Of a stretch of 64,000 nt of DNA, positions 11,628-20,900 are shown in pieces (the stretch's first letter is position 1; each line of letters begins with the position of its first letter). The stretch lies in contig NZ_CP094357.1 in NCBI RefSeq assembly GCF_014779555.2, forward strand, positions 4,092,001 through 4,156,000, read 5' to 3'. The translations under genes and the position numbers were made by a program. A model generated the notes under the pieces. It saw only the letters and a list, made by a program, of their open reading frames with translations. It had not been told where the DNA came from and made no database searches. The stretch is from Lysobacter capsici. GTDB lineage: Bacteria > Pseudomonadota > Gammaproteobacteria > Xanthomonadales > Xanthomonadaceae.

Positions 11628-13688
11628 CTATGGGCCGATCTGGACCACCTTCCAATCGCTGATTTCTTCGTGGGCGCCGTGCGCCAACGGGGTCATCGAG
11701 GTGATCCGGCGCAGACGCCGGATCCGCAACGTCGCCACCTCGACCGCATCGGCGCGACCAAGGTCCATACCGGCGAAATGCACCAATCGGCAGCCGCGCG
11801 CCGTCGCACCGCACACCGCATCCGCTTGCGGACCCGACGCTGATGCGACCGGCACCACCCGCGCGCCGAATCCGGTGATCAACGCACTGGCCAACGGGCC
11901 GGCCGCGACCACATAGCTCACCTGATCGCGCGGCAGTTGCCCGGCGATCGCCGCGATCTGCGCGACCATTCCGGCGTCCTCGCGCAGCAACAACGTGTCG
12001 CGCTGCAGCCATAGCAGATTCGCGCCGAGCGCCAGACTGACCACGGCCACCGCGGCGTACGCATACGACGCACGCCACCGCCGCGACAAGGCCGCGCAGC
12101 CGAGCGCGGCAAACACGACGCAGGCCGGGAATACCGCCGGCGCCCAACGCCGCGCGGCCCAGATGTGGTCGGGCGACACCATCGGCTTCCACAGATAGAC
12201 CAAGGTGGGCACCAGCAGAAACACCAGCACCCAGGTCCTGATCGAACCCGGCGTTCCGCGCAATGCCCATGACGATGCGAACGCCGCGCCAATGCCCGCG
12301 GCGATCGCCACCGGCAGCGACAGGTATGCGGCGACATTGACCAGACTCGCTTCGCGATAGTCGCGCAGTCCGTTCAACTGCGGCACCAGCTTCGACTCGA
12401 TCAAGGCATACGGCTGCAGATGCGGGCGTATCCACATCGCGTAAACGAACAGCGCCACCATCGCCAGCGCGACCGGCCCCGCGCCGCGCTCGGCGAAACG
12501 TCGCGGAATACGCAACGCGGCGCTGGTCTGCGCGGCGCGCGCTAGGCAGGCGCACAACGCGGTCGCGATGATCGCGCCCAGCACCATGTCCGCCAGACCG
12601 ACCAGATAAGGCTGCACGAAAGCGAGAAAATAGCCGAGCGCCAGCGCGGTGACCGCCGCGCATCCGAACGCGATTTCCTGCAACGCCGGATTGAACCGTT
12701 CGCTTCGCCGGCCGCGATCGACCGCCACCGCCGCCAGCCAGGCCGCGACGATCGCCAGCGGAAAAATGACCGCGTCGATGCGCACGAAACCGGCCATTCC
12801 GATCAACGCGCCGGCGCTCGCCGCGAGCACGCGCGAGCGCCTGGCCAGGGCGATCATCGCCAGCGTCGCGCCGTTGAGCACGAACCAACTGCAGAACGGC
12901 TCGCTCAAGCTGTTCCTGGAAATCCACACCTGCGCCGGCTGCAAGGCATACACCACCAACGCGGCGATCGCCCACACGCGCTGCGATGGCTTCAATATGC
13001 GCCGGACGAGAACGAAGAACGCCAGGCAGTTGAGCACGCCGACGATCGCATTGAAGCGGAATATTCCCTGCGGCCCGAGCACCGATCCGAGCATCGCCAT
13101 CCACACCGGCGTCGCCGCCGAAAACTGGAAGGTCCATCGCCCCGGAGTCGGATAAATACCCGGCAATTCGGGCGCGCGGCCGCGCTCGATCGCAACGATG
13201 GCGGGATCACCGGCAACGCCGAGCGCCTGCAGATCGATAGCCGACCCGCCGGTGCGCAGCAGATGCAGCGCATGCTGCGCATAGATGCCTTCGTCGCGCT
13301 CGCCGAGCAGGCTTTCCTTGGGAAAGAAGGCATACAAGACACCGGCGGTCATCACGATCGCGGCGACAACGAGGATGCCGAGCGCTTTGGCGCGCGGCTT
13401 CGCGTGCATTCGAATCCGGCCTGCGAGCCCGATCCACGGCCGCGCCCGCCAACACCACAGGCCGGCCAGCAACCAAGCGGCGATCCCGATCCACAATGGC
13501 GAAAACAATCCGGCCAGGGCCAGCGCCATCATCGACAGCGTCGCCACCGCGCTGCCCGCGCACAGCACGATGAGCGCATGCGAACGAAGACCCCGGGTTT
13601 CATGTCCGATCGAGGCGAGCGTCCATGCTCCCAGCGGATACACCGCAAACCACACGCCCAGCTTGGCCAGCGCTCCCAGATAATCCAT
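11628..13688 (-). CDS. Large polytopic membrane protein, GT-C (PMT/ArnT-like) glycosyltransferase candidate
   Basis: A 686-aa protein with a dozen or more hydrophobic segments spread along its length and a soluble tail of about 130 residues. An acidic first-loop motif, LGERDEGIYAQHALHLLRTG (about residues 128-147), matches the D/E pair placed after the first helices in GT-C enzymes that use polyprenyl-phosphate sugars. A second polar segment, WKPMVSPDHIWAARRW, lies late in the protein. It heads the cluster GT-C, GT2, GT4, flippase-like, which together could build and transfer a sugar to an exported acceptor. The acceptor is unknown. No peptidase or wzx/wzy gene is present nearby. Confidence 0.75.
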   Translation of the reverse strand: MDYLGALAKLGVWFAVYPLGAWTLASIGHETRGLRSHALIVLCAGSAVATLSMMALALAGLFSPLWIGIAAWLLAGLWCWRARPWIGLAGRIRMHAKPRAKALGILVVAAIVMTAGVLYAFFPKESLLGERDEGIYAQHALHLLRTGGSAIDLQALGVAGDPAIVAIERGRAPELPGIYPTPGRWTFQFSAATPVWMAMLGSVLGPQGIFRFNAIVGVLNCLAFFVLVRRILKPSQRVWAIAALVVYALQPAQVWISRNSLSEPFCSWFVLNGATLAMIALARRSRVLAASAGALIGMAGFVRIDAVIFPLAIVAAWLAAVAVDRGRRSERFNPALQEIAFGCAAVTALALGYFLAFVQPYLVGLADMVLGAIIATALCACLARAAQTSAALRIPRRFAERGAGPVALAMVALFVYAMWIRPHLQPYALIESKLVPQLNGLRDYREASLVNVAAYLSLPVAIAAGIGAAFASSWALRGTPGSIRTWVLVFLLVPTLVYLWKPMVSPDHIWAARRWAPAVFPACVVFAALGCAALSRRWRASYAYAAVAVVSLALGANLLWLQRDTLLLREDAGMVAQIAAIAGQLPRDQVSYVVAAGPLASALITGFGARVVPVASASGPQADAVCGATARGCRLVHFAGMDLGRADAVEVATLRIRRLRRITSMTPLAHGAHEEISDWKVVQIGP

Positions 13689-14028
13689 TGAAAGCCCTCA
13701 ATAGAGGTCCGAGTCTACGTGGCGTTCAGCTGACTAACTGCACAACTCGTCAAGCTTCAAGGTGGCTTTCTTGTGCATCGCGAGCAAGTATTGAATCCAT
13801 GAAATCGCGCACACAATCACTGCTGATGCCGTCGTGAATACAGGTGAAAACGGCTCGATTTCGTACTGTTGCCGCAGAACGGATTAGCGCTCGAAAACCG
13901 GACACGCGCGGACACCGCGCAATCGCGATGGCGTATCGCGGCGACTCGCTCTTCAGATTGCGCGGTCGGTCAGCGCCGATGTTGGGTGCCGACGACGATC
14001 CCGTTGTCGAAACTCGTCCAGCCGACGA
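13689..14028. other. Gene-free gap, probable promoter region of the glycosylation cluster
   Basis: These 340 bases separate the TetR stop from the GT-C start, both on the minus strand. Overlapping short open frames look like out-of-frame sequence. The GT-C start side (13690-13860) is less GC-rich and probably holds the promoter, but no clear -35/-10 pair was identified. Confidence 0.4.
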
Positions 14029-14796
14029 TCAGCGCTTGGCGCGCGTGGATATTTTTTTCTTGGGCGTCATGGCAACGCGTTGCCCCACCCGCCCCGACAG
14101 CAACAACTCGATAGCAAGCCCCGCATCGGCCGGGTCGACGCGCTGGTCGCTGATCACGTCGGCGTAGATGAACGACTCGGCCAGGCGAACCACCAGATAG
14201 GCCAGGGTGTCGATGTTCAACGGCAACTCGAGCGCGCCGCGTTCGCTTTCGAACTGCAGCAGGCCGCGCACCTTGTCGATCACCCGCGCCTGCAGCGGGC
14301 CGTGTTTGGAGGTCATCAGGCGCAGGGCGAATTCGGCGTCGAGTTCGATGAAGCGGCGCAGCGGGCGATAACGCAACATCGCGCGGATCGCGTACTCGCA
14401 GGTCGCCGCGACGCGCTGGGCGCCGTGTCCGTGCGAGGCCGCCGCGGCCTGATCGAGCAAGGGTTCGCACAGCGACCAGATCACTTCGCCGAGCAGTTGC
14501 TCGCGGCTGCCGACCCAGCGGAACGCGGTGGCGCGGCCGATGCCCAGTTGCGCGGCCAATGCGCCGATGTCGAGCCGTTCGCCATCGACCCAGCCCCGCC
14601 GCGCCAGTCGGAACAGGTCCAGCGGGCTGACCCGCGCCGCGCCGGGCTCGCGCAGGGCCTGGCCCAGGCGGGTCAAGGCGGCCGGTTTCGAGGCGGCCTG
14701 CTTTGATGCGACCTGCCTTGATCCGGCCTGTTTTGACGGAGCCTGCTTAGACAGCGCCGGCTTCGACGCGACCGATTTCGATGCGGATCTGGGCAT
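14029..14796 (-). CDS. TetR-family regulator, QsdR-like, with N-terminal pentapeptide repeat
   Basis: A 255-aa protein. Residues about 5-40 are seven degenerate copies of a five-residue unit of the form SK(P/Q)xx (for example SKPAL, SKQAP, SKQAG, SRQVA). A helix-turn-helix follows at about 70-100 (DIGALAAQLGIGRATAFRWVG), close to the QsdR type of TetR proteins. The C-terminal half is an all-helical ligand-binding domain, and the tail PKKKISTRAKR is basic. It is divergent from an acyl-CoA dehydrogenase gene, and an inverted repeat lies in the 82-base gap. It therefore probably controls that gene, and perhaps itself, in response to a lipid or acyl-CoA signal. That function is inferred from context. 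Confidence 0.82.
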   Translation of the reverse strand: MPRSASKSVASKPALSKQAPSKQAGSRQVASKQAASKPAALTRLGQALREPGAARVSPLDLFRLARRGWVDGERLDIGALAAQLGIGRATAFRWVGSREQLLGEVIWSLCEPLLDQAAAASHGHGAQRVAATCEYAIRAMLRYRPLRRFIELDAEFALRLMTSKHGPLQARVIDKVRGLLQFESERGALELPLNIDTLAYLVVRLAESFIYADVISDQRVDPADAGLAIELLLSGRVGQRVAMTPKKKISTRAKR

Positions 14797-14822
14797 TGCG
14801 GCAGCTTAGTCGAATCATGAAC

Positions 14823-14858
14823 TTGACGCTAGATGAGTCGTATCGCATAAATGACTCA
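14823..14858 (+). promoter_or_regulatory. Promoter of the acyl-CoA dehydrogenase overlapped by an inverted repeat
   Basis: TTGACG at 14823-14828 and CATAAA at 14846-14851 are 17 bases apart and suit a sigma-70 promoter reading into the dehydrogenase gene. The inverted half-sites TGAGTC (14834-14839) and GACTCA (14853-14858) flank the -10 box. This is where a repressor encoded by the divergent TetR gene would be expected to bind. Confidence 0.5.
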
Positions 14859-14878
14859 CTCTCCGCCGGACCGCCGCC

Positions 14879-16681
14879 ATGAGCTCCAGCCCCCTGATCG
14901 ACCGCCGCCACCTCGATTTCATGCTGTACGAATTGCTGCGCGTGGACACCCTGACCGGTTACGCGCGCTACGCCGAGCACAGCCGCGAAACCTTCGACGC
15001 GGCGATCGAGCTGGCGCACCAGCTCGCGGTCAGCAAGTTCCTGCCGCACAACCGCAAAAGCGATCTGCACGAGCCGCATATGGTCGACGGCAAGGTCGAA
15101 CTGATCCCGGAAATCGGCGAAGGCCTGCGCGCATTCAACGAAGCCGGTTTCATGGCGGTGCTGGCCGATTACGACGACGGCGGTATGCAGTTGCCGTTCG
15201 TGATCGGCGCGGTCTGCGACTGCATGTTCTCCGCGGCCAATCCGTCGACCGTGGCGTATCCGGCGCTGGCGCGCGGCGCGGCCAACCTGCTCGAAGCCTA
15301 TGGCGACGAACAGCAGAAGCGCCTGTACATGAAGCCGATCGTCGACGGCCGCTACTACGGCACCATGTGCCTGTCCGAACCGCAGGCCGGTTCCTCGCTG
15401 GCCGACATCAAGACCGTCGCCGAACCGCAGGCCGACGGCAGCTATCGCCTCAGCGGCGCGAAGATGTGGATCTCGGCCGGCGATCATGAGCTGGGCGAGA
15501 ACATCGTGCACTTGGTTCTCGCGAAAATTCCCGGCGGCCCGGCCGGCGTGCGCGGCATCAGCTTGTTCATCGTGCCGCGTTGGCGGGTCGACGACGATGG
15601 CGTCCGCACGCAACGCAACGACGTACGCCTGGCCGGGCTCAATCACAAGATGGGCCAACGCGGCAGCGTCAACACCTTCCTCAAGTTCGGCGAAGCCGGC
15701 GATTGCCACGGCTATCTGGTCGGCGAGCCGCATCAGGGCCTGAGTTACATGTTCCACATGATGAACGAGGAACGTATCGGCGTCGGCTTGGGCGCGGTGC
15801 AGCAAGGCAGCATGGCCTATCTGTACTCATTGCAGTACGCGCGCGAGCGGCATCAGGGCCGGCATCCCGATCAGAAGGATCCGAGCTCGGCGCCGGTGGC
15901 CTTGATCGAGCACGCCGATGTGCGGCGCATGCTGTTGCAGCAGAAGTGCTGGGTCGAAGGCGCGCAGGCGCTGGGCTTCTACACCGCGTTGCTGGTCGAC
16001 CAGGGTCGCGATCCGGACGAGACCGTTCGCAACGAAAGCCATCTGTTGTTGGACCTGCTCACGCCGATCATCAAGGCCTGGGGCTCGGACTATTCGCTCA
16101 AGGCCAACGAACTGGCGATCCAGATTCTCGGCGGTTATGGCTATACCCGCGAGTATCCGGTCGAGCAGTGCTATCGCGACAACCGCATCAACCCGATCCA
16201 CGAAGGCACCAATGGCATCCAGGCGCTGGACCTGCTCGGGCGCAAGGCGATGATGCACAACGGCGCGGCGTTGAAGTTGTTGCTGCGCGAGATCGGTTTG
16301 ACATGTGCTGATGCTGGCTCGCTGTCGGAGCTTTCTGCGTTGGCAGCGCAGTTACAGGCTGGGGCGAAGCTGGCTGGGGAAACGACGCTGGCGGTGGGTC
16401 GGCGCATGGCCGCGGGCGAGGTTCGCCTGGCCTTGGCCAATGCGGGGCATTACATGACCTTGCTCGGGCATCTGACGATTGCGTGGTTGTGGTTGCGTCA
16501 GGCGGCGATCGCGCAGCGAGCGTTGGCGGGGGCGAATGCTGCCGATACGGCGTTTTATCTGGGCAAGTTGCAGGCTTGCCGGTTTTTCTTTGCTACCGAG
16601 TTGCCGCAGATTGAGTTGGCGGCTCGGTTGGTGGGGGAGGCTGAGCCTAGTGCTTATGAGATGCGTGCGGAGTGGTTTTGA
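14879..16681 (+). CDS. Acyl-CoA dehydrogenase with C-terminal extension (DmdC-like subfamily)
   Basis: A 600-aa flavoprotein, longer than a standard acyl-CoA dehydrogenase of about 380 residues, matching the subgroup with an extra C-terminal helical domain that includes 3-methylmercaptopropionyl-CoA dehydrogenases. Visible family features are TMCLSEPQAGSSLADIKT and GAKMWISAGDH (FAD and substrate loop), NEERIGVGLGAVQQG, and the signature QILGGYGYTREYPVEQCYRD followed by IHEGTNGIQALDL. It would oxidise an acyl-CoA in the alpha-beta position. The chain specificity cannot be read. Divergent from and probably controlled by the QsdR-like TetR gene. Confidence 0.92.
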   Translation: MSSSPLIDRRHLDFMLYELLRVDTLTGYARYAEHSRETFDAAIELAHQLAVSKFLPHNRKSDLHEPHMVDGKVELIPEIGEGLRAFNEAGFMAVLADYDDGGMQLPFVIGAVCDCMFSAANPSTVAYPALARGAANLLEAYGDEQQKRLYMKPIVDGRYYGTMCLSEPQAGSSLADIKTVAEPQADGSYRLSGAKMWISAGDHELGENIVHLVLAKIPGGPAGVRGISLFIVPRWRVDDDGVRTQRNDVRLAGLNHKMGQRGSVNTFLKFGEAGDCHGYLVGEPHQGLSYMFHMMNEERIGVGLGAVQQGSMAYLYSLQYARERHQGRHPDQKDPSSAPVALIEHADVRRMLLQQKCWVEGAQALGFYTALLVDQGRDPDETVRNESHLLLDLLTPIIKAWGSDYSLKANELAIQILGGYGYTREYPVEQCYRDNRINPIHEGTNGIQALDLLGRKAMMHNGAALKLLLREIGLTCADAGSLSELSALAAQLQAGAKLAGETTLAVGRRMAAGEVRLALANAGHYMTLLGHLTIAWLWLRQAAIAQRALAGANAADTAFYLGKLQACRFFFATELPQIELAARLVGEAEPSAYEMRAEWF

Positions 16682-16750
16682 TCACCGCCGGTAGCTGTCG
16701 ATGACGCTGCGCGGGTTGCTGCGTCGGTGCGCTTGCTTTCTTGAAAGCTA

Positions 16751-17425
16751 GATCAAAAGCTTCCGCCCGCAAGCGGGCGGGTTACTTTCTTTTGTCTAAA
16801 GCAACAAAAGAAAGGTAACCAAAGAAAAATGCTTTTTTGTGAATCAAGGGCCCGCAAGATCGATGCATTCGCGGGCACGCGCCACACGGGACATCCTGTC
16901 CCGGTGGCGCGCGGCGCACATCCATGTGCGCCGCCCTACGGGTGTCCTCTTGTTCTCGCGAGCTCCGAGCTTCGCAGCGCTGGATTAACTGCGCGGCTTC
17001 GAACTCAAGCAGAGCCACATGGTCTACCTGTAGGAGCGGCGCAAGCCGCGACCGCGAGACTACGGGCCACTTCGTGGCTTGCGGCGTAGTCGCAATCCCG
17101 CGGTCGCGGCTTGCGCCGCTCCTACAGGTAGGCCATACAGCTTTTGGCTTTGGCTTTGGCTTTGGCTTGAGGCGCTAGTTCACCACCAGCGCTGCGAGGC
17201 TTGTAACTCGCGTTAGCAAACGCACACCCGAAGGGCGGCGTGCAGGATGCACGCCGTGCGCCACCGGGACATGGATGTCCCGTGTGGCGCATGCCCGCGT
17301 CAGCACCGCACTTGCGGGCCCTTGATTCAAAGAAAAGCGTTTTTCTTTGGTTACCTTTCTTTTGTCGCTTTTGACAAAAGAAAGTAACCCGCCCGCTTGC
17401 AGGCGGAAGCTGTTGCCTTTGCTCC
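16751..17425. repeat. Composite repeat locus: two facing 260-bp elements around a REP pair
   Basis: The element at about 16751-17012 recurs in reverse orientation at about 17161-17425. Both contain, in order, a palindrome around GGTTACTTTCTTTTGT and its complement, an AAAGAAAAAYGCTTTT stretch, GCGCCACACGGGACATCC with its complement, and GGCGCACATCCATGTGCGCC in the first copy. Between them are two REP-like palindromes in opposite orientation (about 17030-17058 and 17098-17128), so the locus is nearly a large palindrome. Short open frames inside have repeat-derived composition and are not called genes. Another copy of the same arrangement lies at 54.6-55.5 kb. The remaining bases from 16682 to 17619 hold nothing else I can support. 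Confidence 0.85.
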
Positions 17426-17619
17426 GAGAAGCCGTTGCTTCTTCTCCAAAAAAAAGCAAACACCCAAAAAAACGTGACCTGATCACGACTTGACCGCGAA
17501 CATGGCCGCCCGAAAGCCCAATCCGCGTCATTGCCTATGTCGAACCCGACGTCCCAACTCCGCCGCCGCCGCGCGACCCGCGCCGCAGCCACGCGACATC
17601 ACCCGACCGAAGGGGTCCC

Positions 17620-19620
17620 ATGGCCAGCTCGCCCAGCCCATCCGCCACGCCCGACGCATCCACCGAACCCGACACCGTCGCAAAACCCAACATCCTGATC
17701 ATCCTCGTCGACCAACTGCGCTTCCCGCGCTACGCCTACGGCGCCCAAGGCGGCTTCGTCGACGACCTCAAGGACATCGTCGGCTTCCAGGGCGAACCCG
17801 ACGCCGACAACGATTACCGCCAGTACTTCCCCGGCCTGTGGTCGCTGCGCAAACATTCGGTGGTGCTGCGCAAACACACGATCGCCTCCTCCGCGTGCAT
17901 TCCCAGCCGCACCGCCCTGATGACCGGCCAGTACGGTGCGCGCACCGGCGTGACCCAGACCGACGGACTGTTCAAGAACGGCGACGCCGCGGCATTTCCG
18001 TGGCTGGCCGCCGACGGCATCCCCACGCTCGGCCACTGGTTCCGCGGCGCGGGCTACAAGACCCATTACTTCGGCAAGTGGCACGTCAGCAATCCGCCCG
18101 AGCATTCGCTGCAGCGCTACGGCTTCGACGATTGGGAACTGTCGTGGCCCGAACCGCACGGTTCGAGCATCAACAACCTCGGCGCGTACCGCGATGTCGG
18201 TTTCCGCGATCTGGTCTGCGGTTTTCTGCGCGGCCAGGGCCTCGGGCTGCCGTACAACCGCCAACTCGCCCAGCACGATCAAAGCAAACCGTTGACGCCC
18301 GACCCGAGCACGCAGCCCAAGCCCTGGCTAGCGGTCGCCTCGTTCGCCAATCCACACGACATCGCGACCTATCCGGGCCTGCCGCGCGGACTCGATCCCG
18401 AGGCCAAGCCGATCGGCCCGCTGATGGTTCCGGCCCAGGGCACCTGGAGCAACACACCGACCGCCGGCACCCTGAGCCTGAACCTCAATCCGCTCGCGTT
18501 TCCGCAGGACAACGCCAACGTGCCGCCGAGCCTGGGCGATCCGCTGACCAACAAGCCGGCCTGCCAGTTCGATTACGCCTACAAGATGGGCCTGGCGCTC
18601 GCGTCCAAGACCGGCTTGTCGGCGCAACAACAGGCGGGGCTGGATGCGGTCAACGCGGCCTTGCTGTCGGGCATTCCGTTCCAGCTGACCGCCGATCCGC
18701 ACAACGCCGCGCTGCGGTTCGTGCAGTACTACGCGTGGTTGCAGCATCTGGTCGACGGCCATATCCGAAGCGTGCTCGACGCACTCGACGAATCGGGCCA
18801 GCGCGACAACACCATCGTGGTGTTCATGGCCGACCACGGCGAATACGGCGGCGCGCACAACTACATGATCGAGAAGTGGCATACCGCGTATCAGGAAGCG
18901 CTGCACGTGCCGGTAGTGATCCAGTCGGCGAAGCTCAACATCGAACCCGACATGCGTCAGATCGATGCGTTGACCAGCCATGTCGACATCGTGCCGACCC
19001 TGCTCGGCCTGGCCGGCCTGAGCGAACAGGACGTCGCGCGCATCGGCGAAGAGCTGCGCCAGACCCGGCCGGTGCCGCCGTTCCCCGGCGTCGATCTGAC
19101 GCCGGTGATCCGCGGCACCCAGAGCGAGCCGACGCGGCCCGACGGCCAGGTGCGCGAAGGCGTCCTGTTCGTCACCGACGACGAAATCACCGAACGTCTG
19201 CACGGCGATGCCGATCCGCATCAAGTGCATTCGGACCGCGAATTCAAGATCTTCCTGGAGATGGTCGACGTGGTTCGCGACGGCGGCAGCAAACTGCCGT
19301 TCAACGGCCCGGTGCCGCAGCTCGCGCCCGGCCCGGTGCGGCAACCCAACCACGTGCGCTGCGTGCGTTCGGGCGAATGGAAACTGGTCCGCTACTGGGA
19401 TCCGAACCAGATCGAGGCCGACGAATGGGAACTGTACGACCTGCAGCACGACGGCTGCGAGATGACCAATCTGCTGGTCACCAACGCCAGCTTCCCGACC
19501 CCGATCGCGCAGCTGCCGTCGTATTACACCGATGCCGGCATCGTCGACACCGCCAATCGCCTGAACCGATTATTGCAGCGTTACGAGGCCGAAATGCTGT
19601 CGATGCCGGAAACGGTTTGA
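17620..19620 (+). CDS. Sulfatase (formylglycine-dependent, alkaline-phosphatase superfamily)
   Basis: A 666-aa protein. The core starts PNILIILVDQLRFPRY, with D31 a metal ligand. The catalytic signature SACIPSRTALMTG contains C93 of the CxPSR motif, which must be oxidised to formylglycine by a maturase not in this window. Further conserved elements are YKTHYFGKWH and VFMADHGEYGGAH, which carry metal and sulfate ligands. No signal peptide is visible: the first 22 residues are Ser/Pro/Thr-rich and not hydrophobic, so it may act in the cytoplasm or leave by another route. The substrate is not predictable. It stands alone on this strand, followed by the convergent aldolase gene. Confidence 0.9.
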   Translation: MASSPSPSATPDASTEPDTVAKPNILIILVDQLRFPRYAYGAQGGFVDDLKDIVGFQGEPDADNDYRQYFPGLWSLRKHSVVLRKHTIASSACIPSRTALMTGQYGARTGVTQTDGLFKNGDAAAFPWLAADGIPTLGHWFRGAGYKTHYFGKWHVSNPPEHSLQRYGFDDWELSWPEPHGSSINNLGAYRDVGFRDLVCGFLRGQGLGLPYNRQLAQHDQSKPLTPDPSTQPKPWLAVASFANPHDIATYPGLPRGLDPEAKPIGPLMVPAQGTWSNTPTAGTLSLNLNPLAFPQDNANVPPSLGDPLTNKPACQFDYAYKMGLALASKTGLSAQQQAGLDAVNAALLSGIPFQLTADPHNAALRFVQYYAWLQHLVDGHIRSVLDALDESGQRDNTIVVFMADHGEYGGAHNYMIEKWHTAYQEALHVPVVIQSAKLNIEPDMRQIDALTSHVDIVPTLLGLAGLSEQDVARIGEELRQTRPVPPFPGVDLTPVIRGTQSEPTRPDGQVREGVLFVTDDEITERLHGDADPHQVHSDREFKIFLEMVDVVRDGGSKLPFNGPVPQLAPGPVRQPNHVRCVRSGEWKLVRYWDPNQIEADEWELYDLQHDGCEMTNLLVTNASFPTPIAQLPSYYTDAGIVDTANRLNRLLQRYEAEMLSMPETV

Positions 19621-19742
19621 GCGGTGGATGCAGCGCCGGTTCGGGCCGGCGCGCTTAACAGGCAGGGATCTCGATCGGGAGGTCCCTTCTCGTCGCGGCG
19701 CGACGATGTGGCGATATGGAACGGCTTTCGGCGGCCGAAGCC

Positions 19743-20900
19743 TCAACCGTTCGCGGCCTCGATCAACCATCGCGCCAGTTGCGCCGCCGGCACCCGCAAC
19801 AAGGTCGGATTGACCTGCATCGGCATATCGCCGCTGCCCGGATGAGCGCGCGGCAGGATCACCCCGCGCTTCGCCGCGCGTTCGGCCAGCGCGGTCGGCT
19901 GCACGCCCGCGACCTTCAACACGAACCGGCAGGTCCCGTCGGCGATGCGTTGCGCGGTGAAACGCGGATCGGCCTGCAACAGCGCGATCAATTGCTCGGC
20001 CACGCGCCAGGCGTTCGCGTAGTCCGCTTCGAAGCCCGGCGCGTAACGCGGCACCAGCGCCACTTCCGGCCACGCCTGCGGCAGCGATCCGCCGAACATG
20101 CGGCGCGTGTGGTACAGGCCGTCGATGAATGCCGCATCGCCGGCGAGAATCGCGCCGGACGCGGCGTTGAAGTGCTTCCACAGCGAGACATACACGGTAT
20201 CGAACAACGCGGCGTGTTCGCGCACGCTCTTGCCCGAATGCAGCGGCAGGTTGAACAAGCGCGCGCCGTCGAGGTGCAGGCGGATGCCCTGCTCGCGCGC
20301 ATAGGCGCTGATGCGTTCAAGTTCGGCGAATTCGAACATGCGGTGATCCATCCGTCGCACCGGGTTTTCGATCGAGATCGCGCCGACCTTCATCGCGACC
20401 CGGCCGCCGGCCGAGCGCTCGACCCAGTCGCGCACCTGCGACAGCTCGAAGCTGGCCCGGCCCGGCGCCAGCGGAATCAGATTCAGACCGCTGAGCACTT
20501 CGGCGCAATCGCCGCTGTCGTTGTACAGATGGCTTTCGGCCTGGACCAGCACGCGGCGGTCGTTGCCGGCGAGTTTGCGGATCGCGATCTGGTTCGCCAG
20601 CGTGCCGGTCGGCAGGAAGATCGCGGCCTGTTTGCCGAGCATCTGCGCGAAGCTGCGCTCCAGCTCGGCGACGATGCCGCCGTTGGAGTAATAGTCCGCG
20701 CCGACCGCGCCGGCGGCGACGGTGTCGTGCAACACGCTGGCGTATTCGACCGGGTCCAGGCCCAGGCCGTCGCTGGTGAAATCCACGCGTTTGGATCCCG
20801 CGCGCGGCGCATCGGCCCTGGCCTGCGCCGGCCCCAGATGCGCCAGCATCGGCATCGCGGCCGCCCACCCGCCCAGGGCGAAGAATCGGCGTCGGTCCAT
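19743..20900 (-). CDS. Tat-exported PLP-dependent threonine aldolase-like enzyme
   Basis: A 385-aa protein from the ATG at 20898-20900, which follows a GGAGACAGGT ribosome-binding site. The N-terminus MDRRRFFALGGWAAAMPML is a twin-arginine signal, with probable cleavage after AQA near residue 28. The rest is a fold-type I PLP enzyme of the beta-eliminating lyase / threonine aldolase family: FTSDGLGLDPVEYA, AIFLPTGTLANQIAIRKLAG, IRLHLDGARLFNLPLHSG with the PLP-contacting Asp, and VSLWKHFNAASGAILAG carrying the presumed Schiff-base lysine. Family enzymes cleave beta-hydroxy amino acids to glycine and an aldehyde. Export of such an enzyme is unusual. The preceding open frame to about 21272 is not protein-like and was left out. 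Confidence 0.83.
   Translation of the reverse strand: MDRRRFFALGGWAAAMPMLAHLGPAQARADAPRAGSKRVDFTSDGLGLDPVEYASVLHDTVAAGAVGADYYSNGGIVAELERSFAQMLGKQAAIFLPTGTLANQIAIRKLAGNDRRVLVQAESHLYNDSGDCAEVLSGLNLIPLAPGRASFELSQVRDWVERSAGGRVAMKVGAISIENPVRRMDHRMFEFAELERISAYAREQGIRLHLDGARLFNLPLHSGKSVREHAALFDTVYVSLWKHFNAASGAILAGDAAFIDGLYHTRRMFGGSLPQAWPEVALVPRYAPGFEADYANAWRVAEQLIALLQADPRFTAQRIADGTCRFVLKVAGVQPTALAERAAKRGVILPRAHPGSGDMPMQVNPTLLRVPAAQLARWLIEAANG

Noticed and set aside
16829-17178. Short open frames inside the composite repeats (also 54942-55535)
   Set aside because: The same translated strings recur with the repeat copies, so they are products of the repeat sequence, not conserved genes.
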